This document shows, one piece after another, positions 1-5,468 of a DNA stretch of 5,468 nt. Below the pieces are notes generated by a model. It was not told the DNA's origin. It did not search any database and saw only the letters and a list, made by a program, of their open reading frames with translations. Position 1 is the stretch's first letter; every line of letters starts with the position of its first letter. A program made the translations under genes and the position numbers. This stretch comes from Bacteroidota bacterium (GTDB taxonomy: Bacteria > Bacteroidota > Ignavibacteria > UBA10030 > UBA8401): positions 8,105 to 13,572 of the forward strand of contig DMPG01000021.1 in the NCBI GenBank assembly GCA_003456055.1, written 5' to 3'.

Positions 1-839
1 TTCAACGCTGCATCCAACATCACTTCTTCATTTTTTAATTTCATGATAGCTTCTGCAACATCGGTATCTTGATAGAGAGAAATATATTCCGATAATTTGT
101 TCCCTTGTGTTTCAAGATTTTCTCCGATCAATGAAAAATTCTCTCCATACGATGCTGCAGTACTAGCAGCGTTAAGCACATGCGAAAACGCTTGTTCAAT
201 ATTGTCCACAAATGCAGTTGATGAGAACGTTCCGTTGTTTAAGGAATCCCGCACTTGAACTATCAGATCGAAAATCTGAGTTCCATTTAACGCCTGCTCC
301 CCGCCTATATTTACTTGAATTGCATTGTCGTCGCCGACCTGAAACTTTATTACTCCGGCAATACCTTTAGGATTTTTGGTCACTGAGATATTATTTGCAG
401 TCAAGGTGTATGGCTGCTCTTGAGTCTGTGTACCCCCCAGAACATATTTTCCATTAAATTTTGTATTGGCGAGGTCGACCATTTCCGTTAACAATTGATT
501 GACGTTCTCGCCATATGTTTTTAGATCTTCAGTACTGGCTGAACCGCCGGCACGTATTACAACTTCCTTTATATTCAACAAAGCATCACTGATTTGTCCG
601 AGTGTTGTTGCAGTTGTTTCTGCAATTCCTTGGCCTTCAATCGCATTATTCTGGTATTGCTCTCGAAGTTTTTTCGACTCTGTCAATCGCAATATCGTGT
701 CTGCAGCCTGTGGATCATCAGATGCTGATTGGATTAATTTCCCTGACGCGAGCTGATTTTGCAAACGGACAATCCGTTCCCGTGTTCTATTAACCGTAGA
801 GAGATATCCCGAAGCAATTGAACCTTCTGTAATTCTCAT
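1..839 (-). CDS. flgL: FlgL, hook-filament junction protein (3' end cut by window edge)
   Basis: FlgL (HAP3) forms the second junction ring between hook and filament; it is exported by the flagellar type III system. The reading frame starts with ATG at 839-837 and stays open to the window edge, giving 279 complete codons and no stop. The N-terminus (MRITEGSIASGYLSTVNRTR) and the segment at residues 26-43, with LQNQLASGK and SASDDPQAA, are the conserved flagellin/FlgL N-terminal helix region; NGKYVLGGTQT at about 129-139 is also typical of FlgL. The end in view (VAEAIMKLKNEEVMLDAAL, 261-279) is the start of the conserved C-terminal helix, so probably only about 15-20 residues are missing. The middle domain is small. 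The start lies 2 bases after the flgK stop (TAA-TT-ATG), with only a weak GGGA upstream inside flgK, so translation is probably coupled to flgK. The product is predicted to need FlgN, encoded two genes upstream, as its export chaperone. Confidence 0.95.
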   Translation of the reverse strand, partial: MRITEGSIASGYLSTVNRTRERIVRLQNQLASGKLIQSASDDPQAADTILRLTESKKLREQYQNNAIEGQGIAETTATTLGQISDALLNIKEVVIRAGGSASTEDLKTYGENVNQLLTEMVDLANTKFNGKYVLGGTQTQEQPYTLTANNISVTKNPKGIAGVIKFQVGDDNAIQVNIGGEQALNGTQIFDLIVQVRDSLNNGTFSSTAFVDNIEQAFSHVLNAASTAASYGENFSLIGENLETQGNKLSEYISLYQDTDVAEAIMKLKNEEVMLDAAL

Positions 840-841
840 AA

Positions 842-2209
842 TTATCCCATTTGTAAAAGTGTATCGAACATTTCGTTGACGGTATTAATCACTCTTGCAG
901 ATGCATCGAACCCGTGTTGGAATTTTATCAGGTTCGTCATTTCTTCATCAAGGGATACACCGGAGACCGAGTTCTGTTGGGAATTCACTTGATCCAAAAC
1001 CAACTGCTGTGATTGAGTCTCTTGTTCCAATCCTTGAATTTCGGAACCCATTCCACTGACAATTCCGTTGTAAAATTGGAATACAGTATTTTTATTTCCG
1101 TTCATTGTCAGTGCATTTTGTAATTTAGAAAGTGCTATTGCAGTCTCATTGTTACCGGCTGCACCATCTGCAGAAGCAGCAATGTTGTTGATATCCTGTT
1201 CAATAACAGCATTGATAGAAATTGATGAGGCATCGCTTCCGGTAAAGAAATCAATTCCGGTAACAGCCGGATCTCCCAATGTATATCCTGCCGAATGGAT
1301 ATTGTTGACCTGCGTAATTAACGTTTGTGCAAGTTCATCCAACTTTGTTTGATATTCATTGAGTGTAGTGTTATATAATTTCATCAATCCACCTGCTTCA
1401 CCACCAGTTACATTGACAGGCGATGCTGAGGTGAGTGTTGTCAGGACAATCGAATTTGCGACTATTCCGGTTTTCAATTGCTGATAATTACCGTTTGAAA
1501 TTACTGTAGTTCCATCGATAGCAACCGACAAGGAACCGTTATCATCCTCAGAAACACGAATATTGATAAGTGATGAAAGAGCAGAAAGATTCTTATCCCG
1601 TTGATCTTTAATATCGTTCGGTTCCAATCCCTGCGAACTTGCATTGACTATTGCAGAATTGAGCTCTGCCGTTGATTTGAGCAGAGCATTTATCTTTTCG
1701 ACTTTTGATTCCAATTCGTTGCTGACATTTGTTTTTGTTTCCGTCAATCCATCGGACAACCGATGAAAAGAATTTGTCATCAATGATGCCCGCTGAACTA
1801 CAGCATTTCGGCTGGAACTTTCTTCGGGATGAGTTGCGAGATTTTGGAATGAATTGAAAAATTCAGACATTTGTGCGCTCAAACCCAGGTCTGATGGTTC
1901 TTGAAGCAATGATTCCGTCATTGACAAAACCTGCTGGCGCTGGGATGCCTGCCCTAAATTTGCATTGATTGCATAGCTTTGCTTATCAAAATATTTTTCG
2001 CGCATCCGTTGAATACTTTTTATATCAACACCGGTTCCTAAAAATCCATAGTGTGTCTTTTCAGCCTGTGAAGCTGAAAGCATAACTCGTTGGCGTGAAT
2101 ATCCGGCAACACCGGCATTCGCAATGTTATGACTTGTCACACCAATTCCGTATTGATTGGCGTTCAATGATCGTTTTGCTGATTCAAGAATACTGTTTAA
2201 GCCTGCCAT
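842..2209 (-). CDS. flgK: FlgK, hook-filament junction protein (HAP1)
   Basis: FlgK forms the first junction ring at the hook tip, on which FlgL and the filament assemble; it is secreted by the flagellar type III system. The 455-residue product begins MAGLNSILESAKRSLNANQY and carries the conserved flagellar rod/hook N-terminal motif at about 24-40 (TSHNIANAG, then GYSRQ). A coiled helical region follows (about 85-215). VNNIHSAGYTLGD at 301-313 followed by FF at 321-322 is a family hallmark. The C-terminus (418-455: VSLDEEMTNLIKFQHGFDAS and on) is the conserved terminal helix that packs against the N-terminal helix. The protein is shorter than the enteric FlgK of roughly 547 residues, and the difference falls in the variable, surface-exposed middle, so core domains look complete. 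The ATG lies 8 bases after the flgN stop without a clear Shine-Dalgarno, suggesting coupled translation. It ends in TAA, 2 bases before flgL. Confidence 0.97.
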   Translation of the reverse strand: MAGLNSILESAKRSLNANQYGIGVTSHNIANAGVAGYSRQRVMLSASQAEKTHYGFLGTGVDIKSIQRMREKYFDKQSYAINANLGQASQRQQVLSMTESLLQEPSDLGLSAQMSEFFNSFQNLATHPEESSSRNAVVQRASLMTNSFHRLSDGLTETKTNVSNELESKVEKINALLKSTAELNSAIVNASSQGLEPNDIKDQRDKNLSALSSLINIRVSEDDNGSLSVAIDGTTVISNGNYQQLKTGIVANSIVLTTLTSASPVNVTGGEAGGLMKLYNTTLNEYQTKLDELAQTLITQVNNIHSAGYTLGDPAVTGIDFFTGSDASSISINAVIEQDINNIAASADGAAGNNETAIALSKLQNALTMNGNKNTVFQFYNGIVSGMGSEIQGLEQETQSQQLVLDQVNSQQNSVSGVSLDEEMTNLIKFQHGFDASARVINTVNEMFDTLLQMG

Positions 2210-2217
2210 ATTCGTTG

Positions 2218-2643
2218 TTACGCTTTCTGATCGATCAATTTACGTTGATAATTATTCGTAAGGAGTGCTAACGTATGCTGCACGAATGATAATGAGCTTT
2301 GAAGTAATTTTTTATTTTGACTGTTCTTTTTCATCACCCGTTCCGATGCAACACGTAAACGTTTTGCCTGAATGCGAAGATCTTCGGCACCAAACTCATC
2401 CGCTATGACTGAAAGTTTTTTTTCTTTTCCATTTTTTGATAATTGTGAAACCAGCAATGTTCGTTTTTTTTCCAACTCTGTTATCCGATGAAGCAATGTT
2501 TCTTCTTCTTTTACAACGATATCCAATTCTTCCGGATTCCAATTGATAAATGCATTCTGCTTTTCTTTAAGCAGCGTTTCCAACGTTTCGGCAATATCGG
2601 CTTCTTGTTGTATGACTGCAGTTAATTCATTGATCGTTTCCAT
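2218..2643 (-). CDS. flgN: FlgN-family flagellar export chaperone
   Basis: FlgN is a small cytoplasmic chaperone that binds the C-terminal helices of FlgK and FlgL and delivers them to the flagellar export gate. The 141-residue product is almost entirely helical and charged: an N-terminal helix with heptad-like leucines (residues 1-30), the region NWNPEELDIVVKEEETLLHR (34-53), which matches the usual FlgN pattern of a short acidic stretch leading into a long helix, and a further helix at 86-130. No signal peptide or membrane segment is seen. The sequence is weakly conserved in this family, so the call rests on length, helical pattern and position directly upstream of flgK-flgL. The ATG at 2643 follows the flgJ stop by 3 bases and has a good Shine-Dalgarno (AAAAGGA, 7 bases upstream). 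The gene contains two runs of eight A on its coding strand, each within a GAA-AAA-AAA codon string (residues 58-60 and 74-76). Confidence 0.86.
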   Translation of the reverse strand: METINELTAVIQQEADIAETLETLLKEKQNAFINWNPEELDIVVKEEETLLHRITELEKKRTLLVSQLSKNGKEKKLSVIADEFGAEDLRIQAKRLRVASERVMKKNSQNKKLLQSSLSFVQHTLALLTNNYQRKLIDQKA

Positions 2644-2646
2644 TTG

Positions 2647-3501
2647 TCAGTCCTTTTCAATAGAAAATACATCGATATAGTTCATTACTCTTCGAACATA
2701 TTGTTGCGTCTCCGGTATCGCGGGGATTTTTCTTGTCTTTTCAATTTTTGCCGGTCCGGCATTATACGATGCAACCGCCAATTTCACATCACCATCAAAT
2801 TTATCCATCAGTTGTTTCAAATATTTTGTTCCTCCGTGGATATTCTGTTCCGGATCCCACACATTTTTTACGCCAACCATCGTTGCAGTCGAATCGATCA
2901 ATTGCATTAATCCTTTTGCATTGGCTGATGAGTGAGCGTGAGGGTTTCCGGCAGATTCACTAGCGATCACTGCTTTGATCAATGATGTATCAAGATCATA
3001 TTTTGCAGCAGCACGGTTAACAATGTCATTGTATTTTTCTACTGCATTTACTACCGTTGTCGATTTCCCTTTTTTAATCGGAATGATTTCTGTTTTGACT
3101 GCTTCAGTCTGCAGCTTTGGAAAGAACGGTGTCTTGTCTGTCATAGTTTTTTCTCCCGAAGTAATTGCACGAACAATTTCTCTCTTTGCAGTTTCTTTCG
3201 GAAGTGATTCACCGGTCATTTTTTTGTATAACATCTCTCCAAAACCAAGACTCGACTTTCGGGCAATATTTTTCGACAATTCTTGATCGAACATTTCCAT
3301 CATCATTTCGCCGCCAAATCCTCCTCCTTCTTCTTCATCTTTTTGAACAGTTTTGCGCATCGATTGCAAAAGATAGTTCACAAAGATCGCTTCAAAATCT
3401 TTCGCAGCCTTTTGTAATTTTGCCTTCGCTTTTTCGTCAACTACTCTGGGTTGAGCAGTTTTTTGAACGGCATTCGGTTCTATGTTGAATGGAATTCCCA
3501 T
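2647..3501 (-). CDS. flgJ: FlgJ-like rod-binding protein fused to an SLT lytic transglycosylase
   Basis: This is a two-domain periplasmic protein of 284 residues. The N-terminal part (about 25-96) is a FlgJ rod-binding domain: KAAKDFEAIFVNYLLQSMRK, then GGGFGGEMMMEMFDQELSK and LGFGEMLYKKM; in FlgJ this domain caps the growing rod. A charged, Thr/Lys-rich linker (about 97-155) leads to a GH23-type soluble lytic transglycosylase domain (about 156-275). Its likely catalytic Glu is E182 in IASESAGNP, followed by AKGLMQL (195-201), NIHGGTKYL (220-228), ASYNAGP (244-250) and QQYVRRVMNY (266-275), all family motifs. It would cut peptidoglycan to open a path for the rod. The enteric FlgJ instead has a glucosaminidase domain at this place. 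There is no Sec signal peptide, which fits export through the flagellar system. The gene starts one base after the flgI stop (TGA-T-ATG), with GGTGATC upstream as a possible ribosome site, and ends in TGA 3 bases before flgN. The gene name rests on the N-terminal domain and position. Confidence 0.93.
   Translation of the reverse strand: MGIPFNIEPNAVQKTAQPRVVDEKAKAKLQKAAKDFEAIFVNYLLQSMRKTVQKDEEEGGGFGGEMMMEMFDQELSKNIARKSSLGFGEMLYKKMTGESLPKETAKREIVRAITSGEKTMTDKTPFFPKLQTEAVKTEIIPIKKGKSTTVVNAVEKYNDIVNRAAAKYDLDTSLIKAVIASESAGNPHAHSSANAKGLMQLIDSTATMVGVKNVWDPEQNIHGGTKYLKQLMDKFDGDVKLAVASYNAGPAKIEKTRKIPAIPETQQYVRRVMNYIDVFSIEKD
2651..2657 (-). promoter_or_regulatory. Ribosome binding site of flgN
   Basis: AAAAGGA on the minus strand sits 7 bases before the flgN ATG at 2643. 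It lies in the last codons of flgJ (encoding the final Glu-Lys-Asp) with the flgJ stop TGA between it and the start. The spacing is ideal and the site supports the ATG as the flgN start. Confidence 0.7.
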
Positions 3502-3502
3502 A

Positions 3503-4591
3503 TCAGAGGATCACCAATTCTGCTTTTAATGCGCCCGCTTCTTTTAGTGCCTGAAAAATTGCGATAATATCACGAGGAGATACATGTAATGAATTCAATG
3601 CTTTTGCAATTTCTTGTACGGTTGCCGCACCATTTATTGCAACAACGGAAGAACTGTCAACTCCGGCAGTAATTGTTGACATCTGTGTTGATATAGTTGT
3701 ACCCTTTGAAAATGCAGGCGGCTGCGAAATGACCGGAACTTGTTGTATCTCAATATTAAGTCCTGCATGTGAAATTGCAACGGGAAGAATTGAAACATTT
3801 CCTCCGATAACAACGGTTCCGGTCTTTTCGTTGATAACCACTTTTGCTGAAACATCCGGAGTAATTTCAAGCACCTCGATCGTTGCAAGAAATTCAGTCA
3901 ATTTTCCTGGCGTCTGATACAATACCGGAACATCGACCGTAACGGTAGAAGCATCCACTGCAATTGCGCCTGATGGAATTTTTCCATTCACAGCATCACT
4001 AATTCTTGTTGCAGTAGTGAAATCAGGCTGCCAAAGAACGATCGATACTTTCCAATTATTTGCGATAGCACCATCAAGTTGCTTTTCTATAATTGCACCA
4101 CCGGGGATTCGTCCGGCTGCCGTATGATTTCGCCGAACCTCACTTCCATTTGACCTCACATTCATTCCACCAACAGAGACAGGACCTTGTGCACTTGCAT
4201 ATACCGCACCGTTCATAGCCGATAATGGAGTTGAAAGCAATGTCCCACCTTGTAATCCTGTAGCATCGCCAAGTGAAGAAACTGTTACATCAACAACTCC
4301 GCCTTCTTTTGAAAAACCGGGAATCGTTGTCGTTACCATCACAGCCGCTACATTTCGCAATCGCAGATCTCCTTGTGGAACGGTAATGCCAAAACGTTTT
4401 AACATGCTCGTTACAGATTGAATAGTAAACGTCGATCGTTGACTATCTCCGGTTCCATTCAATCCGACAACAAGTCCGTAGCCGATCACTTGTTCGCCGC
4501 GCATTCCTTGGACGTACGCAAGATCTTTAATGCGTGATGCCGATAAAATAAACTGTGAGAGGGTGATCAAGAATAAAATTAGTTTTTTCAT
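3503..4591 (-). CDS. flgI: FlgI, flagellar P-ring protein
   Basis: FlgI forms the P-ring, the bushing around the flagellar rod in the peptidoglycan layer. The product has 362 residues, close to the usual family length (about 365). It begins with a Sec signal peptide: KK at 2-3, a hydrophobic stretch at 4-17 (LILFLITLSQFILS) and probable cleavage near residues 18-19, giving a mature start close to RIKDLAYVQG. Conserved FlgI blocks follow: VIGYGLVVGLNGTGDS (35-50), RNVAAVMVT (79-87), SLGDATGLQGGTLLSTPL (106-123), YASAQGPVSVGG (131-142), IPGGAIIE (162-169) and the conserved C-terminal run VSPRDIIAIFQALKEAGALK (337-356). There is no Cys in the protein, unlike the E. coli protein, which has a DsbA-dependent disulfide. 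The ATG lies 3 bases after the flgH stop (TAA-ATT-ATG) with only a weak GGA 11 bases upstream, so coupling to flgH is likely. FlgA, upstream, is its assembly chaperone. Confidence 0.98.
   Translation of the reverse strand: MKKLILFLITLSQFILSASRIKDLAYVQGMRGEQVIGYGLVVGLNGTGDSQRSTFTIQSVTSMLKRFGITVPQGDLRLRNVAAVMVTTTIPGFSKEGGVVDVTVSSLGDATGLQGGTLLSTPLSAMNGAVYASAQGPVSVGGMNVRSNGSEVRRNHTAAGRIPGGAIIEKQLDGAIANNWKVSIVLWQPDFTTATRISDAVNGKIPSGAIAVDASTVTVDVPVLYQTPGKLTEFLATIEVLEITPDVSAKVVINEKTGTVVIGGNVSILPVAISHAGLNIEIQQVPVISQPPAFSKGTTISTQMSTITAGVDSSSVVAINGAATVQEIAKALNSLHVSPRDIIAIFQALKEAGALKAELVIL
3509..3515 (-). promoter_or_regulatory. Possible ribosome binding site of the flgJ-like gene
   Basis: GGTGATC on the minus strand, within the last codons of flgI, ends 7 bases before the flgJ-type ATG at 3501. 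It could pair with the 3' end of 16S RNA (the GATCACC part). The flgI stop lies between it and the start, so coupling is likely. This match is weaker than those of flgH and flgN. Confidence 0.4.
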
Positions 4592-4594
4592 AAT

Positions 4595-5170
4595 TTAAAA
4601 TATCCAATGGAATAATTTGGTTATCCATCCTGGTCCTTGATTATCGTTTGTCATTCCTTTTCCTTTAAAAACAATGACCGCATCTGAGATACTAAACGAG
4701 TACACGCTATTATCTGCCTGAATATCTGAGGGTCGAACAACACCGGAGATATTAACGATTTGATCTTCACCATTGATGCTGATCGTCCGGTTCCCGCTGA
4801 TCCAGAGATCACCGTTTGCAAATAAAGAATCAACACGAGCAGAGATCTTTGCCCGCACCGATCCTTTTGATTCTGTCGAACCTGCTCCTTTGAATGCATT
4901 TCCCGTACCGATCGAAGCGCCGACATCCAGCAATGTTGATGACCCGGATTTCCCCGATGATGCCAACGATATATCGCTCGCACGTGACGTTTCGGTCTTG
5001 GAATCATTTGAAGCACTTGAAGATTCAACTACTAAGATCGTAACTGCATCACCGATCCTATTTGCTTTTTGATCGGAGAAGAGTGAACGATTATAATTTT
5101 GTCTCATATCCTGTGCAAAAAGGATTGAGCAGCATACGAAAATGAGAATAACCGATAGAATATTTTTCAT
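4595..5170 (-). CDS. flgH: FlgH, flagellar L-ring protein
   Basis: FlgH forms the L-ring, the outer-membrane bushing of the rod. I chose the ATG at 5170 (191 residues): it follows a strong Shine-Dalgarno and gives a normal signal peptide (MKNILSVILIFVCCSILFAQ). The longer frame starts with TTG at 5188, adds MFGEVS and overlaps flgA, so it is less likely. Family blocks are clear: SLFSDQKANRIGDAVTILV (29-47), then a Ser/Thr-rich stretch ending SKTETSRASD (57-66), a Gly/Ser-rich middle (68-103), and the conserved core GSVRAKISARVDSLFANGDL (103-122) to GEDQIVNISGVVRPSDI (134-150), ending in GPGWITKLFHWIF. At 191 residues it is shorter than the E. coli protein (about 232). Most FlgH proteins are lipoproteins, but no good lipobox is seen: the Cys pair (13-14) is preceded by IFV, and cleavage after A19 by signal peptidase I is more likely. 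The stop (TAA) lies 3 bases before flgI. Confidence 0.96.
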   Translation of the reverse strand: MKNILSVILIFVCCSILFAQDMRQNYNRSLFSDQKANRIGDAVTILVVESSSASNDSKTETSRASDISLASSGKSGSSTLLDVGASIGTGNAFKGAGSTESKGSVRAKISARVDSLFANGDLWISGNRTISINGEDQIVNISGVVRPSDIQADNSVYSFSISDAVIVFKGKGMTNDNQGPGWITKLFHWIF

Positions 5171-5174
5171 AGAT

Positions 5175-5182
5175 ACCTCACC
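5175..5182 (-). promoter_or_regulatory. Ribosome binding site of flgH
   Basis: GGTGAGGT on the minus strand ends 4 bases before the ATG at 5170. It matches the 16S anti-Shine-Dalgarno well and contains the flgA stop codon TGA. This decides the start of flgH at 5170 rather than the TTG at 5188, and suggests that ribosomes ending flgA restart at flgH. Confidence 0.75.
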
Positions 5183-5468
5183 GAACAATTATTTCTACTG
5201 TTTGTTTTCCGACAACTTTAGCTGATAAGAATTCCCTGCTTCCTTCGCGTTGAATTCTGACCTCTTCGCCGATTTTTCCTTCCTGCCTCGCAGTCCCGGA
5301 AGCAGCGATGGAGAGATTTTTTGTTTTAACAACCACGACAACTTTGTCATTATAATTGACAGCCGGAATTTCTTCGATCATTGAATTCTTTAAAACTGTA
5401 TTTGCTTTAATCATCCGTTTTGTTCTTGTGTTCACCGCAGAGATCAAAGAGATGATGACATCATTGTC
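5178..5468 (-). CDS. flgA: FlgA, P-ring assembly chaperone (5' end cut by window edge)
   Basis: FlgA is the periplasmic chaperone that helps FlgI assemble into the P-ring. Only the C-terminal 96 codons lie in the window; the frame is open right to base 5468, so the signal peptide and N-terminal part are missing. The TTG at 5447 is just an internal codon, not a start. The visible part is a SAF-like beta-clip region: RMIKANTVLKNSMIEEIPAV, with the usual hydrophobic strand KVVVVVKTKNLSIAASGTAR and the following Gly-containing turns EGKIGEEVRIQ, and the closing strands FLSAKVVGKQTVEIIVR, which match the pattern of FlgA C-terminal domains (xG...V.G.V...G.V.V.). Position directly before flgH and flgI supports the name. 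The TGA stop at 5180-5178 lies inside the Shine-Dalgarno of flgH, 7 bases before its ATG, so the two are likely translationally coupled. Confidence 0.85.
   Translation of the reverse strand, partial: DNDVIISLISAVNTRTKRMIKANTVLKNSMIEEIPAVNYNDKVVVVVKTKNLSIAASGTARQEGKIGEEVRIQREGSREFLSAKVVGKQTVEIIVR

Noticed and set aside
499..793. Plus-strand open frames of 85 and 63 residues
   Set aside because: They lie antisense to the well-supported flgL frame, have no family resemblance, and show no ribosome site or spacing that suggests a gene.
1149..1352. Plus-strand open frame of 67 residues
   Set aside because: It is antisense to the conserved C-terminal half of flgK and looks like a shadow of its codon composition.
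2644..3488. Several plus-strand open frames of 76-107 residues
   Set aside because: All are antisense to the flgJ-like gene, whose rod-binding and SLT motifs are clear; none has a recognisable domain.
3634..3917. Minus-strand frame of 84 residues and plus-strand frame of 62 residues inside flgI
   Set aside because: They overlap conserved FlgI coding sequence in other frames and give compositionally odd, unrecognised peptides.
4651..5072. Minus-strand frame of 125 residues and plus-strand frame of 99 residues inside flgH
   Set aside because: Both overlap the conserved FlgH core; the 125-residue frame is rich in Arg, Ser, His and Gln as expected of an out-of-frame reading, and has no motif.
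5171..5188. Upstream TTG start of flgH adding six residues
   Set aside because: The ATG at 5170 has the better ribosome site and gives a standard signal peptide with Lys at position 2.
1..5468. Terminators, promoters, RNA genes, repeats, mobile elements or CRISPR
   Set aside because: The window is filled with coding sequence with gaps of 1-8 bases, and I saw no hairpin with a T run, no tRNA-like fold, no direct repeat array and no transposase frame.

Overview
The window is one uninterrupted stretch of a late flagellar operon. All genes lie on the minus strand, so transcription runs from the right edge to the left. In transcription order it holds flgA (C-terminal part only, its 5' end lies beyond base 5468), flgH, flgI, a flgJ-type rod-binding protein fused to a lytic transglycosylase, flgN, flgK, and flgL (its last few codons lie beyond base 1). 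Gaps between genes are only 1 to 8 bases and no intergenic stretch exceeds 10 bases. I see no promoter, terminator, RNA gene, mobile element, repeat array or CRISPR inside the window; the operon promoter must lie to the right of it.

The gene set describes assembly of the outer half of a flagellum in a bacterium with an outer membrane. FlgA, FlgI and FlgH are the P-ring chaperone, the P-ring in the peptidoglycan layer and the L-ring in the outer membrane. The FlgJ-like protein would cap the growing rod and cut peptidoglycan to let it through. FlgN is the export chaperone for FlgK and FlgL, the two hook-filament junction proteins, and sits directly upstream of both.

The organism is a diderm, because P- and L-ring genes are present. 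Base composition is moderately AT-rich (roughly 40% GC by eye). Several genes have weak or no Shine-Dalgarno sequence. The order flgA-H-I-J-N-K-L, the FlgJ-SLT fusion and the non-lipobox FlgH fit a lineage outside the enteric bacteria; an Ignavibacteria/Bacteroidota-type or deltaproteobacterial-type genome is possible, but this is a guess and the sequence does not settle it.

I found no convincing sign of a new system. The points most worth a second look are the FlgJ domain swap (SLT transglycosylase instead of the enteric glucosaminidase), an FlgH signal peptide without a recognisable lipobox, and the absence of any slot for flgM between flgJ and flgN.
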